Assembly: GCA_905216055.1 (NCBI GenBank)
Contig: CAJMSH010000010.1
Coordinates: 1-53,606, forward strand
Reading direction: 5' to 3'
DNA length: 53,606 nt
Source of the DNA: an uncultured bacterium
GTDB taxonomy: Bacteria > Cyanobacteriota > Vampirovibrionia > Gastranaerophilales > Gastranaerophilaceae
Part shown: positions 24,364-33,524 of the stretch, one piece after another
How positions within the stretch are numbered: position 1 is the first letter of the stretch
How the letters are laid out: each line of letters opens with the position of its first letter
Made by a program: the position numbers and the translations under genes
The notes under the pieces: generated by a model
Seen by the model: the letters and a program-made list of their open reading frames with translations, nothing else
Told to the model about the DNA's origin: nothing
Databases searched by the model: none

Positions 24364-25995
24364 CTATTTTCTTTTAAATATCATATATCTGAAATCTTTA
24401 TCAATAACACTTTCTTGTGTATAATTTTGATTTACAAAACCGCAAAATCCTAATGCGTAATCATTACAAATATATTGAAAATAATAATCCTTCATACTCA
24501 AATTGCTAAAAACAATATATTCCGGCATTTTTTCTTTATAATATTCAGTAATCTTATCTTCTCCAAAAGTTTCCACATACAAAGGAATCAATGAATTATA
24601 ATAATCATCGCCCTTTCTGTCTGCTAAGAAATTTATCATCATTCCTTCAGGAAAAATTACAACCCTGTCACTTGGTTTTGTCTTGTTTTTTATAAAGCTT
24701 AATAAATCATTTGTGCTTTTATAATAAAAATTGTTTATATAAACAAAACCATGATTTGTTTCAACTTTATTACCCAAAGTATTTTTATATGAATAAATAT
24801 TTCCAAATAAGAAACTAAAAGCAGTTATTAAAAGATAAATACTCATTATTTTTTCCATTTTCTTCGGTAATAGTGTAAGCAACAAAACAAAAATAGATAT
24901 TAATATTACAGATACATAATAATTTCCGTAAAATATCAAATGTAATAACCAAAAAACCTTTGCACTAACAAGAATTGATGCAATTATTAATGTTTTTTGT
25001 TTTATATCCAATTTTTTAAAACAAACTATTGTTAATATTAAAAGCAAAATTGGTAAAAAACCAAAAGATGCAACCATATTTGCAGAAAATAACACTATTA
25101 ATAAAAAATAACCTATTATTGATACAATAAAAGAACCTAATTTATTTTTTTCAAACAGCAATGCACCGTAAGCTATCAATCCAAAAGGAATTGCATTTTT
25201 TATAAATAACACAATATCAGTAATTATTGCTTTGTAATGAAAATAAACTCCTACATTTTGATAGAAAAACGTCAATGTTTTTGTTTTTGACATCTTTCCA
25301 ACAATTTGTATTGCATTAAATAAATCAGAAAACTTCATTCCCTGAATAAAAAGTGTTCCATAACTAATTAAAGGTATTGATATAAAACTTAAAAAAGCCT
25401 TCCAGTTTTTTTCTTTTACAATAAAATACAAAATTACAAAGGCATAAAGTATAAAATCATACTTATTTGTAATACAACAACCCGCTAAAAATGAACTTAT
25501 ACAAAGGTTTAAATCTTTTTTATCATCCAAATAATTCAAAAGGAAATACAAAGAATACAAGAATGAAATTAAACCGTATAAAATTGCCCAAGAATACGGA
25601 AAATGAAAACTAAAAATACTTGTTGTAGTAACACAAACGCAAATAGTAAAAAATCCAATACAAAAACTAGTAAATTTGCCTAAAAATTTTTGAGCAATCA
25701 AATAAATTCCGCTAATTGCCAAAAGAGAACAAATCCATCCTGCACCGTAAAGTGTTGTCAATTTTGTTCCAAAAACCTTGTATAACAAAGCATTCACCTG
25801 ATAAGACAATGGCCCGTAAATATTAAACAAATCCTTAAACAAAACTTTTCCCTGAAGTATTTGTTCAGGATAATAAACCTCACGTCCAAAATCTATCAAT
25901 ATATTTGAGTAATGTCCACAATAAAAAAATAATCCTATAATTGTCAATAACCATAATAAAATAAGGTATTTATAATCTTTTAAAATCTCTTTCAT
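24364..25995 (-). CDS. GT-C fold membrane glycosyltransferase (family 39-like)
   Basis: A 543-aa protein with about eleven or twelve hydrophobic segments and a C-terminal soluble part. The first extracytoplasmic loop has DFGREVYYPEQILQGKVLFKD, which fits the acidic catalytic loop of GT-C enzymes using polyprenyl-phosphate sugars. The N-terminus was set at the ATG preceding KEILKDYKY. Substrate unknown; lipid or cell-surface glycan modification is inferred. A second GT-C gene lies at 49.8 kb. Confidence 0.75.
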   Translation of the reverse strand: MKEILKDYKYLILLWLLTIIGLFFYCGHYSNILIDFGREVYYPEQILQGKVLFKDLFNIYGPLSYQVNALLYKVFGTKLTTLYGAGWICSLLAISGIYLIAQKFLGKFTSFCIGFFTICVCVTTTSIFSFHFPYSWAILYGLISFLYSLYFLLNYLDDKKDLNLCISSFLAGCCITNKYDFILYAFVILYFIVKEKNWKAFLSFISIPLISYGTLFIQGMKFSDLFNAIQIVGKMSKTKTLTFFYQNVGVYFHYKAIITDIVLFIKNAIPFGLIAYGALLFEKNKLGSFIVSIIGYFLLIVLFSANMVASFGFLPILLLILTIVCFKKLDIKQKTLIIASILVSAKVFWLLHLIFYGNYYVSVILISIFVLLLTLLPKKMEKIMSIYLLITAFSFLFGNIYSYKNTLGNKVETNHGFVYINNFYYKSTNDLLSFIKNKTKPSDRVVIFPEGMMINFLADRKGDDYYNSLIPLYVETFGEDKITEYYKEKMPEYIVFSNLSMKDYYFQYICNDYALGFCGFVNQNYTQESVIDKDFRYMIFKRK

Positions 25996-26108
25996 ATTAC
26001 AAAATTTAACAAATAAATACATAAAAAGCAATTTTTACAATAAAAAAAACTTTATATAAATGTAAGGTAGAATAATAAATTTTTGGTTATTTAAAAAGGT
26101 GGTAAAAA

Positions 26109-26534
26109 ATGGCTCCTGCTTGGTCTGATAACTTAGATTTATTGGCAATGAACGGTGTTCTAGACTTTGATGCACCATCATACGTAACAAATCAAACCCC
26201 TAGATATATTGGTAGTTTGTCAAATCAACCATCTCCATTTAACGGTCAAGTTCCAAGTGCACCTAATTTATCTCAACCAAAAGTTGACGAATTTCAATAC
26301 GACAAAGGTGATAAGAAAAATTTACATTCAACTCCGACCTGGAAAAAAGTATTGTTTGGAACACTCGCAATAGGTGCATTAGCTTTCGGCGGTTGGAAAT
26401 TTAAATCAAAATGGCTTCCGGCTCTAAAAAAATTACCAAGCAAATTGAAATTTGATAAAGTTGGCGATTTCTTCAAAAACAGCTGGCACAAGTTTACCAA
26501 TATATTCCATAAGAAAAAATCAGTCTCCCCTTAA
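26109..26534 (+). CDS. 141-aa protein with one membrane helix and basic tail
   Basis: AAAAGGTGG lies just before the ATG. The first 75 residues are Pro/Asn/Ser-rich and probably disordered (it includes SPFNGQV). A hydrophobic segment covers about residues 80-97 (VLFGTLAIGALAFGGW), and the C-terminus is strongly basic (KLPSKLKFDKVGDFFKNSW). It may be a membrane-associated nucleic-acid- or lipid-binding protein, but no family is recognised. It directly precedes the candidate origin. Confidence 0.65.
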   Translation: MAPAWSDNLDLLAMNGVLDFDAPSYVTNQTPRYIGSLSNQPSPFNGQVPSAPNLSQPKVDEFQYDKGDKKNLHSTPTWKKVLFGTLAIGALAFGGWKFKSKWLPALKKLPSKLKFDKVGDFFKNSWHKFTNIFHKKKSVSP

Positions 26535-26541
26535 TTAACAT

Positions 26542-26790
26542 TGTAGAAATATAGTAGAAAAAATCCTTTATTTATGTAGAAAACTCATGAGTTTTCTACA
26601 TTATTTTTATCAAAATATAGTTTTCTACAAAAACAACAAAATTATTAAATACTTTTCTACAAAATTATCGACAACCTAAAAATTAATAATATCAATAGTT
26701 TTCAATAGTTTTCTACAAATAATTCTAGCTTATTATTATTATTAAATATATAATTATATTTATTAATATAATAATTAATAAGAAAAATAT
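26542..26790. other. Candidate chromosomal replication origin (oriC)
   Basis: DnaA-box-like sites: TTTTCTACA at 26592-26600, 26621-26629, 26653-26661 and 26709-26717 (plus strand) and at 26575-26583 (minus strand); ATTTCTACA at 26542-26550 (minus); TTATCGACA at 26665-26673. The first inverted pair forms a 26-bp perfect palindrome (26575-26600). Twelve bases after the last box, TTA repeats five times (26730-26744), giving 3'-AAT repeats on the other strand, as in DnaA-trio elements. The following 40 bases are pure A/T, a plausible unwinding element. dnaN starts at 26891. Placement next to dnaN matches known cyanobacterial origins. Confidence 0.8.
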
Positions 26791-26848
26791 TGTTCAAAAC
26801 TAAAAAGGTAAAGTTTTTGTATTATTCTATTTTTTTTGATTTTTTAAT

Positions 26849-26857
26849 TGATATAAT
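26849..26857 (+). promoter_or_regulatory. Extended -10 upstream of dnaN
   Basis: TGA-TATAAT lies 33 bases before the dnaN ATG, giving a short leader that holds a GGGGAG ribosome site. No good -35 is seen, consistent with an extended -10 promoter. Confidence 0.6.
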
Positions 26858-26890
26858 CAAAATATAGAATAAAGTTCGGGGAGTAAAATT

Positions 26891-28012
26891 ATGAAGTTTG
26901 TTGTAAAAAAAGAAGATTTGTATAACGGTATAAAAATAGTTGAAAGAGCTACATCTGTCAAAGCTTTGCAACCTGTTTTGATGAACATTTTAATAGAAAC
27001 AATTGACAAAAGTACAATAAAATTGGTTGCTACTGATTTGGATTTGACTGTTATTGCATTGGTAGATGCTCAAGTTGAAGAAGAAGGAAAAATCACATTA
27101 CCTTCAAAGACTCTCAACGAAATAGTTTCCAAGTTAGGTGATAAACTTATAACCTTTGAGATGGCAGAGGGTGAAACTTCCGTTAATATAACTTGCCAAA
27201 ATTCAAAATTTGATATTATTGGTATTTCAGCATCTGAATTTCCTCCTGAATTTTCAAATATTCAATTGAATGAAGATGAAGGTTTTGAAATAGAAATAAG
27301 ACCGTTTGTAAAAGCTGTAAAACAAGCAGGTTTTGCTGCTGCAAGCTATGAAACAAGCAACCTTTTATCAGGTATTGTTTGCGATATATCAGAAAATGTT
27401 ATGGAAATCGCATCAACAGACGGAAACCGTCTTGCAAGAGTTCGTGAAAGTATTGATAACAAAGACAATCACGCAAAACAGCTTATAATTCCTTCAAAAA
27501 CATTGAATGAATTTATCAAAATGAGCGGTTTTATAGACGAAGATTCTGTTAAGATATACACTGAAAAATCAAAAATTATAATTAAATCAGAAAGAACAAC
27601 AACAATTTCAAGATTGTTGGAAGGTCAATTCCCGAAATATAATCAGCTTATACCAAAGGAAAGCCCGAAAGAAGCTTTGGTAAATGTTGCACAAATGATA
27701 TCAGCATTAGAACGTGTATCAATTATGGTTAACGAAAAAACAAGTATCGTAAAACTAGAATTTAGCCTGAATACATTGAAATTGACTGCTGATACACCTG
27801 ATTCAGGTAAGTCAGAAGAAAGTTTGGACATTAATTATACAGGTGAAGAACTTGTTATTGCATTTAACTATAAATATGTTTTGGAAGCTTTGAAAAATAT
27901 AGATTCCGATATTGTAAAAATTGGCTTAAACACACCGCTTTCAGCTACAATGTTCAGACCTGACAGCGAAGAAGATTACGTATGCTTGATTATGCCTGTT
28001 CAAATCAGATAA
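26891..28012 (+). CDS. dnaN: DNA polymerase III beta subunit (sliding clamp)
   Basis: A 373-aa protein with the three repeated clamp domains; family signatures include KSTIKLVATDLDLTV, SEFPPEF, GNRLARVRE and the C-terminal YVCLIMPVQIR, which contributes to the partner-binding pocket. Length is normal. GGGGAG precedes the ATG. No dnaA or recF is adjacent within the window, unlike the Bacillus or Escherichia layout but like Cyanobacteria. A strong terminator follows. Confidence 0.97.
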   Translation: MKFVVKKEDLYNGIKIVERATSVKALQPVLMNILIETIDKSTIKLVATDLDLTVIALVDAQVEEEGKITLPSKTLNEIVSKLGDKLITFEMAEGETSVNITCQNSKFDIIGISASEFPPEFSNIQLNEDEGFEIEIRPFVKAVKQAGFAAASYETSNLLSGIVCDISENVMEIASTDGNRLARVRESIDNKDNHAKQLIIPSKTLNEFIKMSGFIDEDSVKIYTEKSKIIIKSERTTTISRLLEGQFPKYNQLIPKESPKEALVNVAQMISALERVSIMVNEKTSIVKLEFSLNTLKLTADTPDSGKSEESLDINYTGEELVIAFNYKYVLEALKNIDSDIVKIGLNTPLSATMFRPDSEEDYVCLIMPVQIR

Positions 28013-28036
28013 AAATAAAAAAAAGTATTTGATAGT

Positions 28037-28070
28037 AAAAGCAGATATAAATAAATATCTGCTTTTTTTT
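28037..28070 (+). terminator. Intrinsic terminator after dnaN
   Basis: AAAAGCAGATAT pairs with ATATCTGCTTTT (loop of six bases) and runs into T8. Confidence 0.9.
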
Positions 28071-28140
28071 AAAAAAAAGAAAAAAAATTATTTTTGAATT
28101 TTAAATACAAATAAAGAAAAAATAATATAGAAAGGTAAAA

Positions 28141-30258
28141 ATGCAAATAACTCCAATTGGTCTTTATCCAAATAAAATATATTTTCAATCAGAAAATGTA
28201 AAAAAAGACAGAAATAAAAGAGCCTTTTTTCAAAAAAGTACATATACCAAAGAAGAATTAAATAATTATCTTGGAATTGCAACAGGAGTTGGAATAGCAC
28301 TTGCAGGTGCTTTTAGTTCTTTACTTTCAAGGGCTACAATAAAAGAATTGAGCAAATCAAAAAAAATGGTTAAAAATTTAACAGAAAATAACAAAACTCT
28401 TTCTAAAATGAACGATAGTTTAAAAAAAGAGATTAAAGAAGCAAAAGAATCTTTATCCGAGCTTTTGGAAGGTGACATTGCACCAAAAGAGCAAAGAGAA
28501 CATTTATTTAAAACAATAAAAGAAAAAATTGAAAATAGTGATTACGGTTATGATATTGAAAATCCTCCAACTGTATGCAGAAAAAAAACACCGGTTTATG
28601 ATGATGCAATTCCATTGCCTGAAAGTGTTGGAACAACAAATCGTATGTATATAGAAAAACAGGATATTCCGGAAATAAAACCGGACGGAAGTTTCGATTA
28701 TGAACTTCCAATGTCTTCAATTGTAAAAATTACTCATTCGCCATCTACAAATTTTAAACCTGTAGAAAATCAGTTAACAAATATTTCGGAAAGTTATGCA
28801 CAATCAGTTCAATGGAATAATGATAAAATCGCACGTGATATATTGCAAAATTTCTTCGATGGTCATGGTCAAACTTTAGATGGTGTCAAATTCCACTTTG
28901 AACCTACAAGTAATAATAAATATAAGGTTAGAATAGAAGGAAAATCAACATTTACACCGGACAAAGCTATTTATATTGGAGAATCTTCAAAACGTTATGA
29001 TGCAAAAGCTGCAGGTAATTACGGTGAAGGTTTAAAAATGGCAACATTGAAGCTTTTAAAAGATGGTGGTGCTAATAATGTAAAAATAGCTTCTGACAAT
29101 TGGAAAGTAAATTATACCTTAGTTGATGGTAATTTATCCGATAAAAAAGTTTTGGCATATTCTCTTGAAAAAGTTGACAAGTTTAATGGGAATTATATTG
29201 AGTTTGAGACTTCTGATAAAAAATTATTGGATTCTTTGAGAAAAACGATAAATCGTTTTTATAATTCCGGCAATACACATTTTAAATGTCCAGATTTTGA
29301 AAATGATTTAATAGGTATAAAAACAGTACATGGAGATGATTTTGGTGGTTTTTATATAGCAGGTCAAAGATTTGAAGTAGATGGAAATTATGACGGATTA
29401 GATAATTATGTAATATTTCTAAAGGAAAAACCTCCTGTAAAAGTTTTGGATATTTCACGTGATAGAACATCATTAAATAGTTCTAATTTTAGAAATTTGG
29501 GTTATTGGCTTGCAACAGAAGATAGAATGTCCAAAACAGATAAAATAAAATTTTTAAAAGTACTTGAACCATATTGGCATAAAAGTATTGATTTAAATAT
29601 AACAAATATAGGTGAATTATTAGATGGTTTTATAGGTTTATTAAATATTGGTACAGAGAATTCCGTTTTACATATAAAATTTCCGGAAAAGTATGTTGCA
29701 TATTCTAATGCCACAAAAGATTTGGTATGGGATTTGAGAAAAAAAGGATATAATGTATGTAGAGATAATTTTTCTAAATTAGGAATGCAAACAATAGAGG
29801 AATTATTGGGTGATGTAAGAGCACATGATGTTGTTATTCCAAATGAGGTAGAGAAAAAGAAAATTTTAATAATAAAAGAAGCTCTAAATAAATTAGCACC
29901 GGCATTAAAAGAAAATGAATTTACTGATGATGAAATAAATGCAAATATTTATATGTTTAACAGATATTCAGTAAAAGATATGGAAATGTATGCAAATGTA
30001 GCTGCAGAAGCAATTATTGATAAAGCTGTTTCTAAAGGTTTTTGGTTGGATAAAAGTTATTTACAAACAGCAAGCTTTAGTGATGCTTTAGAAATGGCAC
30101 TTCATGAGCTTTCGCATAAAGTTGGCGGAGATGAAAGTTCTGAATTTTCATACCAATTAACAAATGTCAATCAATCGGTAATAAATCAAATTGTAAATAA
30201 CGTAAAAACAAGAAATGAAATGCAGGCAATGAATAATCTTTGGGATAGTTTAGAATAA
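28141..30258 (+). CDS. Large protein combining GHKL/Hsp90-like ATP-binding and HExxH zincin signatures
   Basis: A 705-aa protein. Residues 43-64 are hydrophobic (LGIATGVGIALAGAFSSLL) and may be membrane-associated; 65-135 form a coiled coil. Around 230-310 there is a Bergerat-fold pattern: an N-box in RDILQNFFDGHG (Asn237, Asp240) and a glycine-rich lid in AGNYGEGLKMA (291-301). At 655-659 is HELSH, followed by KVGGDES, a zincin motif with acidic residues near the usual metzincin third-ligand position (Asp664/Glu665). I know no named family with both. The start MQITPIGLYP follows AAAGGT. A 197-aa membrane protein follows. Confidence 0.7.
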   Translation: MQITPIGLYPNKIYFQSENVKKDRNKRAFFQKSTYTKEELNNYLGIATGVGIALAGAFSSLLSRATIKELSKSKKMVKNLTENNKTLSKMNDSLKKEIKEAKESLSELLEGDIAPKEQREHLFKTIKEKIENSDYGYDIENPPTVCRKKTPVYDDAIPLPESVGTTNRMYIEKQDIPEIKPDGSFDYELPMSSIVKITHSPSTNFKPVENQLTNISESYAQSVQWNNDKIARDILQNFFDGHGQTLDGVKFHFEPTSNNKYKVRIEGKSTFTPDKAIYIGESSKRYDAKAAGNYGEGLKMATLKLLKDGGANNVKIASDNWKVNYTLVDGNLSDKKVLAYSLEKVDKFNGNYIEFETSDKKLLDSLRKTINRFYNSGNTHFKCPDFENDLIGIKTVHGDDFGGFYIAGQRFEVDGNYDGLDNYVIFLKEKPPVKVLDISRDRTSLNSSNFRNLGYWLATEDRMSKTDKIKFLKVLEPYWHKSIDLNITNIGELLDGFIGLLNIGTENSVLHIKFPEKYVAYSNATKDLVWDLRKKGYNVCRDNFSKLGMQTIEELLGDVRAHDVVIPNEVEKKKILIIKEALNKLAPALKENEFTDDEINANIYMFNRYSVKDMEMYANVAAEAIIDKAVSKGFWLDKSYLQTASFSDALEMALHELSHKVGGDESSEFSYQLTNVNQSVINQIVNNVKTRNEMQAMNNLWDSLE

Positions 30259-30374
30259 ATAAAGAATTTATACTGGTTTTAAATTGTATTAATATTTTGT
30301 AATAATAAGGCAAAATTTAATTTTTTTATTTTTTTATATAATATGTAAAGGTAAATTATTCGAAAGGTAGTAGT

Positions 30375-30968
30375 ATGATATATCCTGTTTCATCTTTTAA
30401 TAGTAATAGTCGCGTAAATTCTTTTAGAGGAGATTTACCAACAACAACAAATTCTCCTAAAAGTGAAACAAGTAAAAAAGGTATGACAAATACTGAAAAG
30501 GCATTAGTTGGGTTAGGAGCAGCAGCAGCAATAGTTATAGGTGGTATACTTGTAAAAAAACATCTTGATTCTGATGTATCGTTCAGAACTGCAAAACAAA
30601 TAATGAAGGCAACAGATAGTTTACAAGTTCCAACTAAAGATATGCTTGAAAAACCAAAAGAATTTTCAAAAGAATATTTGCAAGATATTGCAACAGATTG
30701 GTACAAGAAAGGTATAGTAAAATCTGGAGATAAAGTTTATTGTGCTCCAAAATCAATAATAGAAGAATTTGGAAAATTTTCAAAAGATTATGTTAAAGGC
30801 TTTAAAGAAATGAATATGTCTGATAATGGATTTATGATATTTGTTCAAAAAGCTGATGAAAGTGTTGATTTTAATACTGTTAAATATCTAGATCCTGAAA
30901 CTAATACATATTTAAAAATGATAAATGCAATAAAAAATAATAAAGTATTCATAACTCCTATTGCATAG
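30375..30968 (+). CDS. 197-aa single-pass membrane protein, unknown function
   Basis: CGAAAGGTAG precedes the ATG. The N-terminus MIYPVSSFNSNSRVNSFRGD carries the F-x-G type motif, followed by a Ser/Thr/Lys linker, a transmembrane helix (about residues 41-59, LVGLGAAAAIVIGGILV) and a soluble C-terminal domain of about 130 residues. No family is recognised. Its layout (short tag, hydrophobic segment, soluble domain) is similar to the start of the 705-aa protein upstream, hinting at a shared location. Confidence 0.65.
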   Translation: MIYPVSSFNSNSRVNSFRGDLPTTTNSPKSETSKKGMTNTEKALVGLGAAAAIVIGGILVKKHLDSDVSFRTAKQIMKATDSLQVPTKDMLEKPKEFSKEYLQDIATDWYKKGIVKSGDKVYCAPKSIIEEFGKFSKDYVKGFKEMNMSDNGFMIFVQKADESVDFNTVKYLDPETNTYLKMINAIKNNKVFITPIA

Positions 30969-30977
30969 TAGAATTTA

Positions 30978-31835
30978 TTATCCGTTAATAGCAAAATAAA
31001 CTTCTTTAAGACGCTTTTTGCTAATGTGTGTATACAATTGAGTTGTGGATACGTCACTGTGACCTAAAAGCTCTTGTACAACTCTTAAATCTGCGCCGTT
31101 TTCAAGTAAATGTGTAGCAAATGTATGACGAAGTGTGTGTGGAGATATCGATTTGTGCAACTTTTTGCCCTGTTCATGAATGAATGTATAAACCTCTTGT
31201 CTTGTAACATGTTTTCCATGTTCATTTATGAGCAAAAATTTTGATTGCAAATTGTATTTTTGCATATTGTAATCACGCTCGGGCAAAAATTCTTTTATCG
31301 CTTTTATTGCTTTTTTGCCCAATGGTACAAGTCTGTCTTTTGAACCTTTACCTGTACATTCAAGATATTTTCCGTTTAAGTCATAATCATTTATTTTAAG
31401 ATTAACAAGCTCTGAAACTCTGAGTCCGCAACCATATAAAAGTTCTATTATTACTCTGTGTAATTTAGTCAAATTCTGGTTTAAGATTGTATTAATTTCT
31501 TCAACAGTCATAACTTTAGGGAGTTTTTGCGGAACTTTCGGCTGCTCAAGTGTTAGAGTAGGATTTGTTTTTATAATCTCGTTTGCACAAGCCCATTTGA
31601 AAAATCCGCGAAGTGATGCAGTTTTTCGCATAATGCTTGTTGGTGAATACTTTTGTTCATGCAGATTTCGGATATATGAATTAACTTTTGTTCTTTGAAT
31701 ATTTTTAATATTTTCATCCGAACAAAAATCAAAAAATCCGCTTAAATCTCTCCTGTATGCTTCAAGAGTATTTTCCGCAAGACCTTTTTCAATTTCTAAA
31801 AAATCCAAATATTCTGATAATACCTGTGTATTCAT
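30978..31835 (-). CDS. Tyrosine recombinase XerC/XerD-like
   Basis: A 285-aa site-specific recombinase. Catalytic residues in order: Arg139 (GCGLRVSEL), Lys163 (GKGSKDR), His233 and Arg236 (SPHTLRHTFATHL), His259 (LLGHSDVSTTQLYTH) and Tyr268. The N-terminal SAM-like core-binding domain is present (residues 1-95). These enzymes resolve chromosome dimers at dif. XerC and XerD cannot be separated by eye. TAAAAT is six bases before the ATG with no ribosome site, so it may be leaderless. It lies about 4.5 kb from the candidate origin. Confidence 0.93.
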   Translation of the reverse strand: MNTQVLSEYLDFLEIEKGLAENTLEAYRRDLSGFFDFCSDENIKNIQRTKVNSYIRNLHEQKYSPTSIMRKTASLRGFFKWACANEIIKTNPTLTLEQPKVPQKLPKVMTVEEINTILNQNLTKLHRVIIELLYGCGLRVSELVNLKINDYDLNGKYLECTGKGSKDRLVPLGKKAIKAIKEFLPERDYNMQKYNLQSKFLLINEHGKHVTRQEVYTFIHEQGKKLHKSISPHTLRHTFATHLLENGADLRVVQELLGHSDVSTTQLYTHISKKRLKEVYFAING

Positions 31836-31958
31836 ATTCTAATTTTACTACATACTTCGTTTAATGACATTCAGCGTTTATATGATATAATTAAAATGAA
31901 CAAATTTTATACAAAAATTGTTCTATTATTGGAAGATTGGTTTGTAGAAAGGGAAAAA

Positions 31959-32441
31959 ATGAAAAAATTATTATCTATATTAATGTTATTTGCAATGTTT
32001 ATGATGACAGGTTTGCAAGTATTGGCAGACAGTGCTCAAGAGGCTGTAAACTTCTTTCACAGCTATGTAGCTGCTGCTAATTCTTATAGTCCGACAGTTG
32101 CAACAATGTATTCTCCAAATGCAAAAATAATAAGACAGGTTGTAAAACCAAACGGAGAACTTGTCAATGTATCAACAAATACTGCAACTTATATAAAACA
32201 AATGAAAATTGGTCAAGCAGGTGCAAAAATGAGAGGTTACAAAAACACTTACACTAATGTGTCTGTAAAATCTCTTGGCAATGGTGCTTACAAAGTAAGT
32301 TCTTTAAGACAACCTAAAGGTGAAACTTACAAATTAAAAACATACATGGTAGTTAAGAAAATAAACGGTAAATGGCAAATTACAGAAGAATTGATGCAAA
32401 CAAAAGAACAAATTTTCTTGAAATATGCCAATAAGAAATAA
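31959..32441 (+). CDS. Exported NTF2/SnoaL-like small protein
   Basis: A 160-aa protein with a signal peptide (MKKLLSILMLFAMFMMTGLQ, cleavage near VLADS). The mature part (AQEAVNFFHSYVAAANSYSPTV, YSPNAKI, then WQITEELMQTK) follows the helix-rich start and beta-sheet end of NTF2-like folds. The start at 31959 follows AGAAAGGGAAAA; an extended -10 (TGA-TATAAT at 31883-31891) lies about 70 bases upstream. Function unknown. aroC starts 12 bases downstream of its stop. Confidence 0.7.
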   Translation: MKKLLSILMLFAMFMMTGLQVLADSAQEAVNFFHSYVAAANSYSPTVATMYSPNAKIIRQVVKPNGELVNVSTNTATYIKQMKIGQAGAKMRGYKNTYTNVSVKSLGNGAYKVSSLRQPKGETYKLKTYMVVKKINGKWQITEELMQTKEQIFLKYANKK

Positions 32442-32453
32442 TATAAAAGGATT

Positions 32454-33524
32454 ATGCTCGAAAAATTCAGATTTTTAACAGCGGGAGAAAGTCATGGCAA
32501 ATGCTTAACCGCAATAATAGAGGGAGTACCCGCAGGGTTTGAAATAAATCCTGATTTCATAAACAAAGAATTAAAACGCCGTCAAGGAGGTTATGGCCGT
32601 GGCGGACGTATGAAAATTGAATCTGATACTGTTGAAATTACATCAGGTGTAAGGTTTGGAAAAACTTTAGGCTCACCGATTACTCTTGTTATTCAAAACA
32701 GGGATTTTGAAAATTGGCAAAAGATAATGAGCACAAATCCTGATGATGTAACAGATGAAAAATCCTTTACAAAATTTCGTCCGGGACATGCAGATTTTGC
32801 AGGCAGTGTAAAATATAATCAAACAGATTTGAGAAATGTTTTAGAACGTTCAAGTGCCAGAAAAACAGCGATAGAAGTTGCTGTTGGAGCTTTGGCAAAA
32901 CAAATTCTTGAACAGTTTAATATAAAATGTTATTCAAAGATTATTCAAATAGGGCAAGGAAAATCAGAAGAAGAATTTAAACGTGAAATTGACAAGGCAA
33001 AAGAAGCAGGAGATACATTAGGCGGAAAATTTGAGGTTGTATATGAAAATCTGCCGATAGGTTTAGGCTCATTTGTTCACTGGGATAGAATGCTTGATGG
33101 GAAAATTGCTCAAATAGTTATGAGTATCCCTGCCGTAAAATCAGTTTCTATCGGAAATCCTGATGCTTATAAAATAATGGGCAGTGAATTTCATGATCAA
33201 ATGTATCTTGAAAACGGTAAAATTGTAAGAAAAACTAATAATGCTGGCGGAATAGAAGGCGGTATGACAAATGGGGAACCGATTGTTGTAACAGCCGTTA
33301 TGAAACCTATTCCGACATTGAGAAAACCTTTAAAAACCGTTGATTTAAAAGATATGTCAGAATGCGAAGCGCATTTTGAACGTTCTGATACATGCGCAGT
33401 GGAGGCTTGTTCTGTTGTTACAGAAAACAGAATTGCCTGCGTATTATTAGACGAACTTCTTTTAAAATTCGGTGGAGATAGTTTTGACGAAATTTCTAAA
33501 AGAATAAAAAATTCTGATAATTAA
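32454..33524 (+). CDS. aroC: Chorismate synthase
   Basis: A 356-aa FMN-dependent enzyme completing the shikimate pathway. Signatures: TAGESHGKCLTAIIEGVPAG at the N-terminus, RRQGGYGRGGRM, FRPGHADFAG, RSSARKTA, GGIEGGMTNGEPI, and the C-terminal RSDTCAVEA. AAAGGATT precedes the ATG. It probably shares a transcript with the NTF2-like gene upstream. The 3' end overlaps the convergent gene by four bases. Confidence 0.97.
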   Translation: MLEKFRFLTAGESHGKCLTAIIEGVPAGFEINPDFINKELKRRQGGYGRGGRMKIESDTVEITSGVRFGKTLGSPITLVIQNRDFENWQKIMSTNPDDVTDEKSFTKFRPGHADFAGSVKYNQTDLRNVLERSSARKTAIEVAVGALAKQILEQFNIKCYSKIIQIGQGKSEEEFKREIDKAKEAGDTLGGKFEVVYENLPIGLGSFVHWDRMLDGKIAQIVMSIPAVKSVSIGNPDAYKIMGSEFHDQMYLENGKIVRKTNNAGGIEGGMTNGEPIVVTAVMKPIPTLRKPLKTVDLKDMSECEAHFERSDTCAVEACSVVTENRIACVLLDELLLKFGGDSFDEISKRIKNSDN

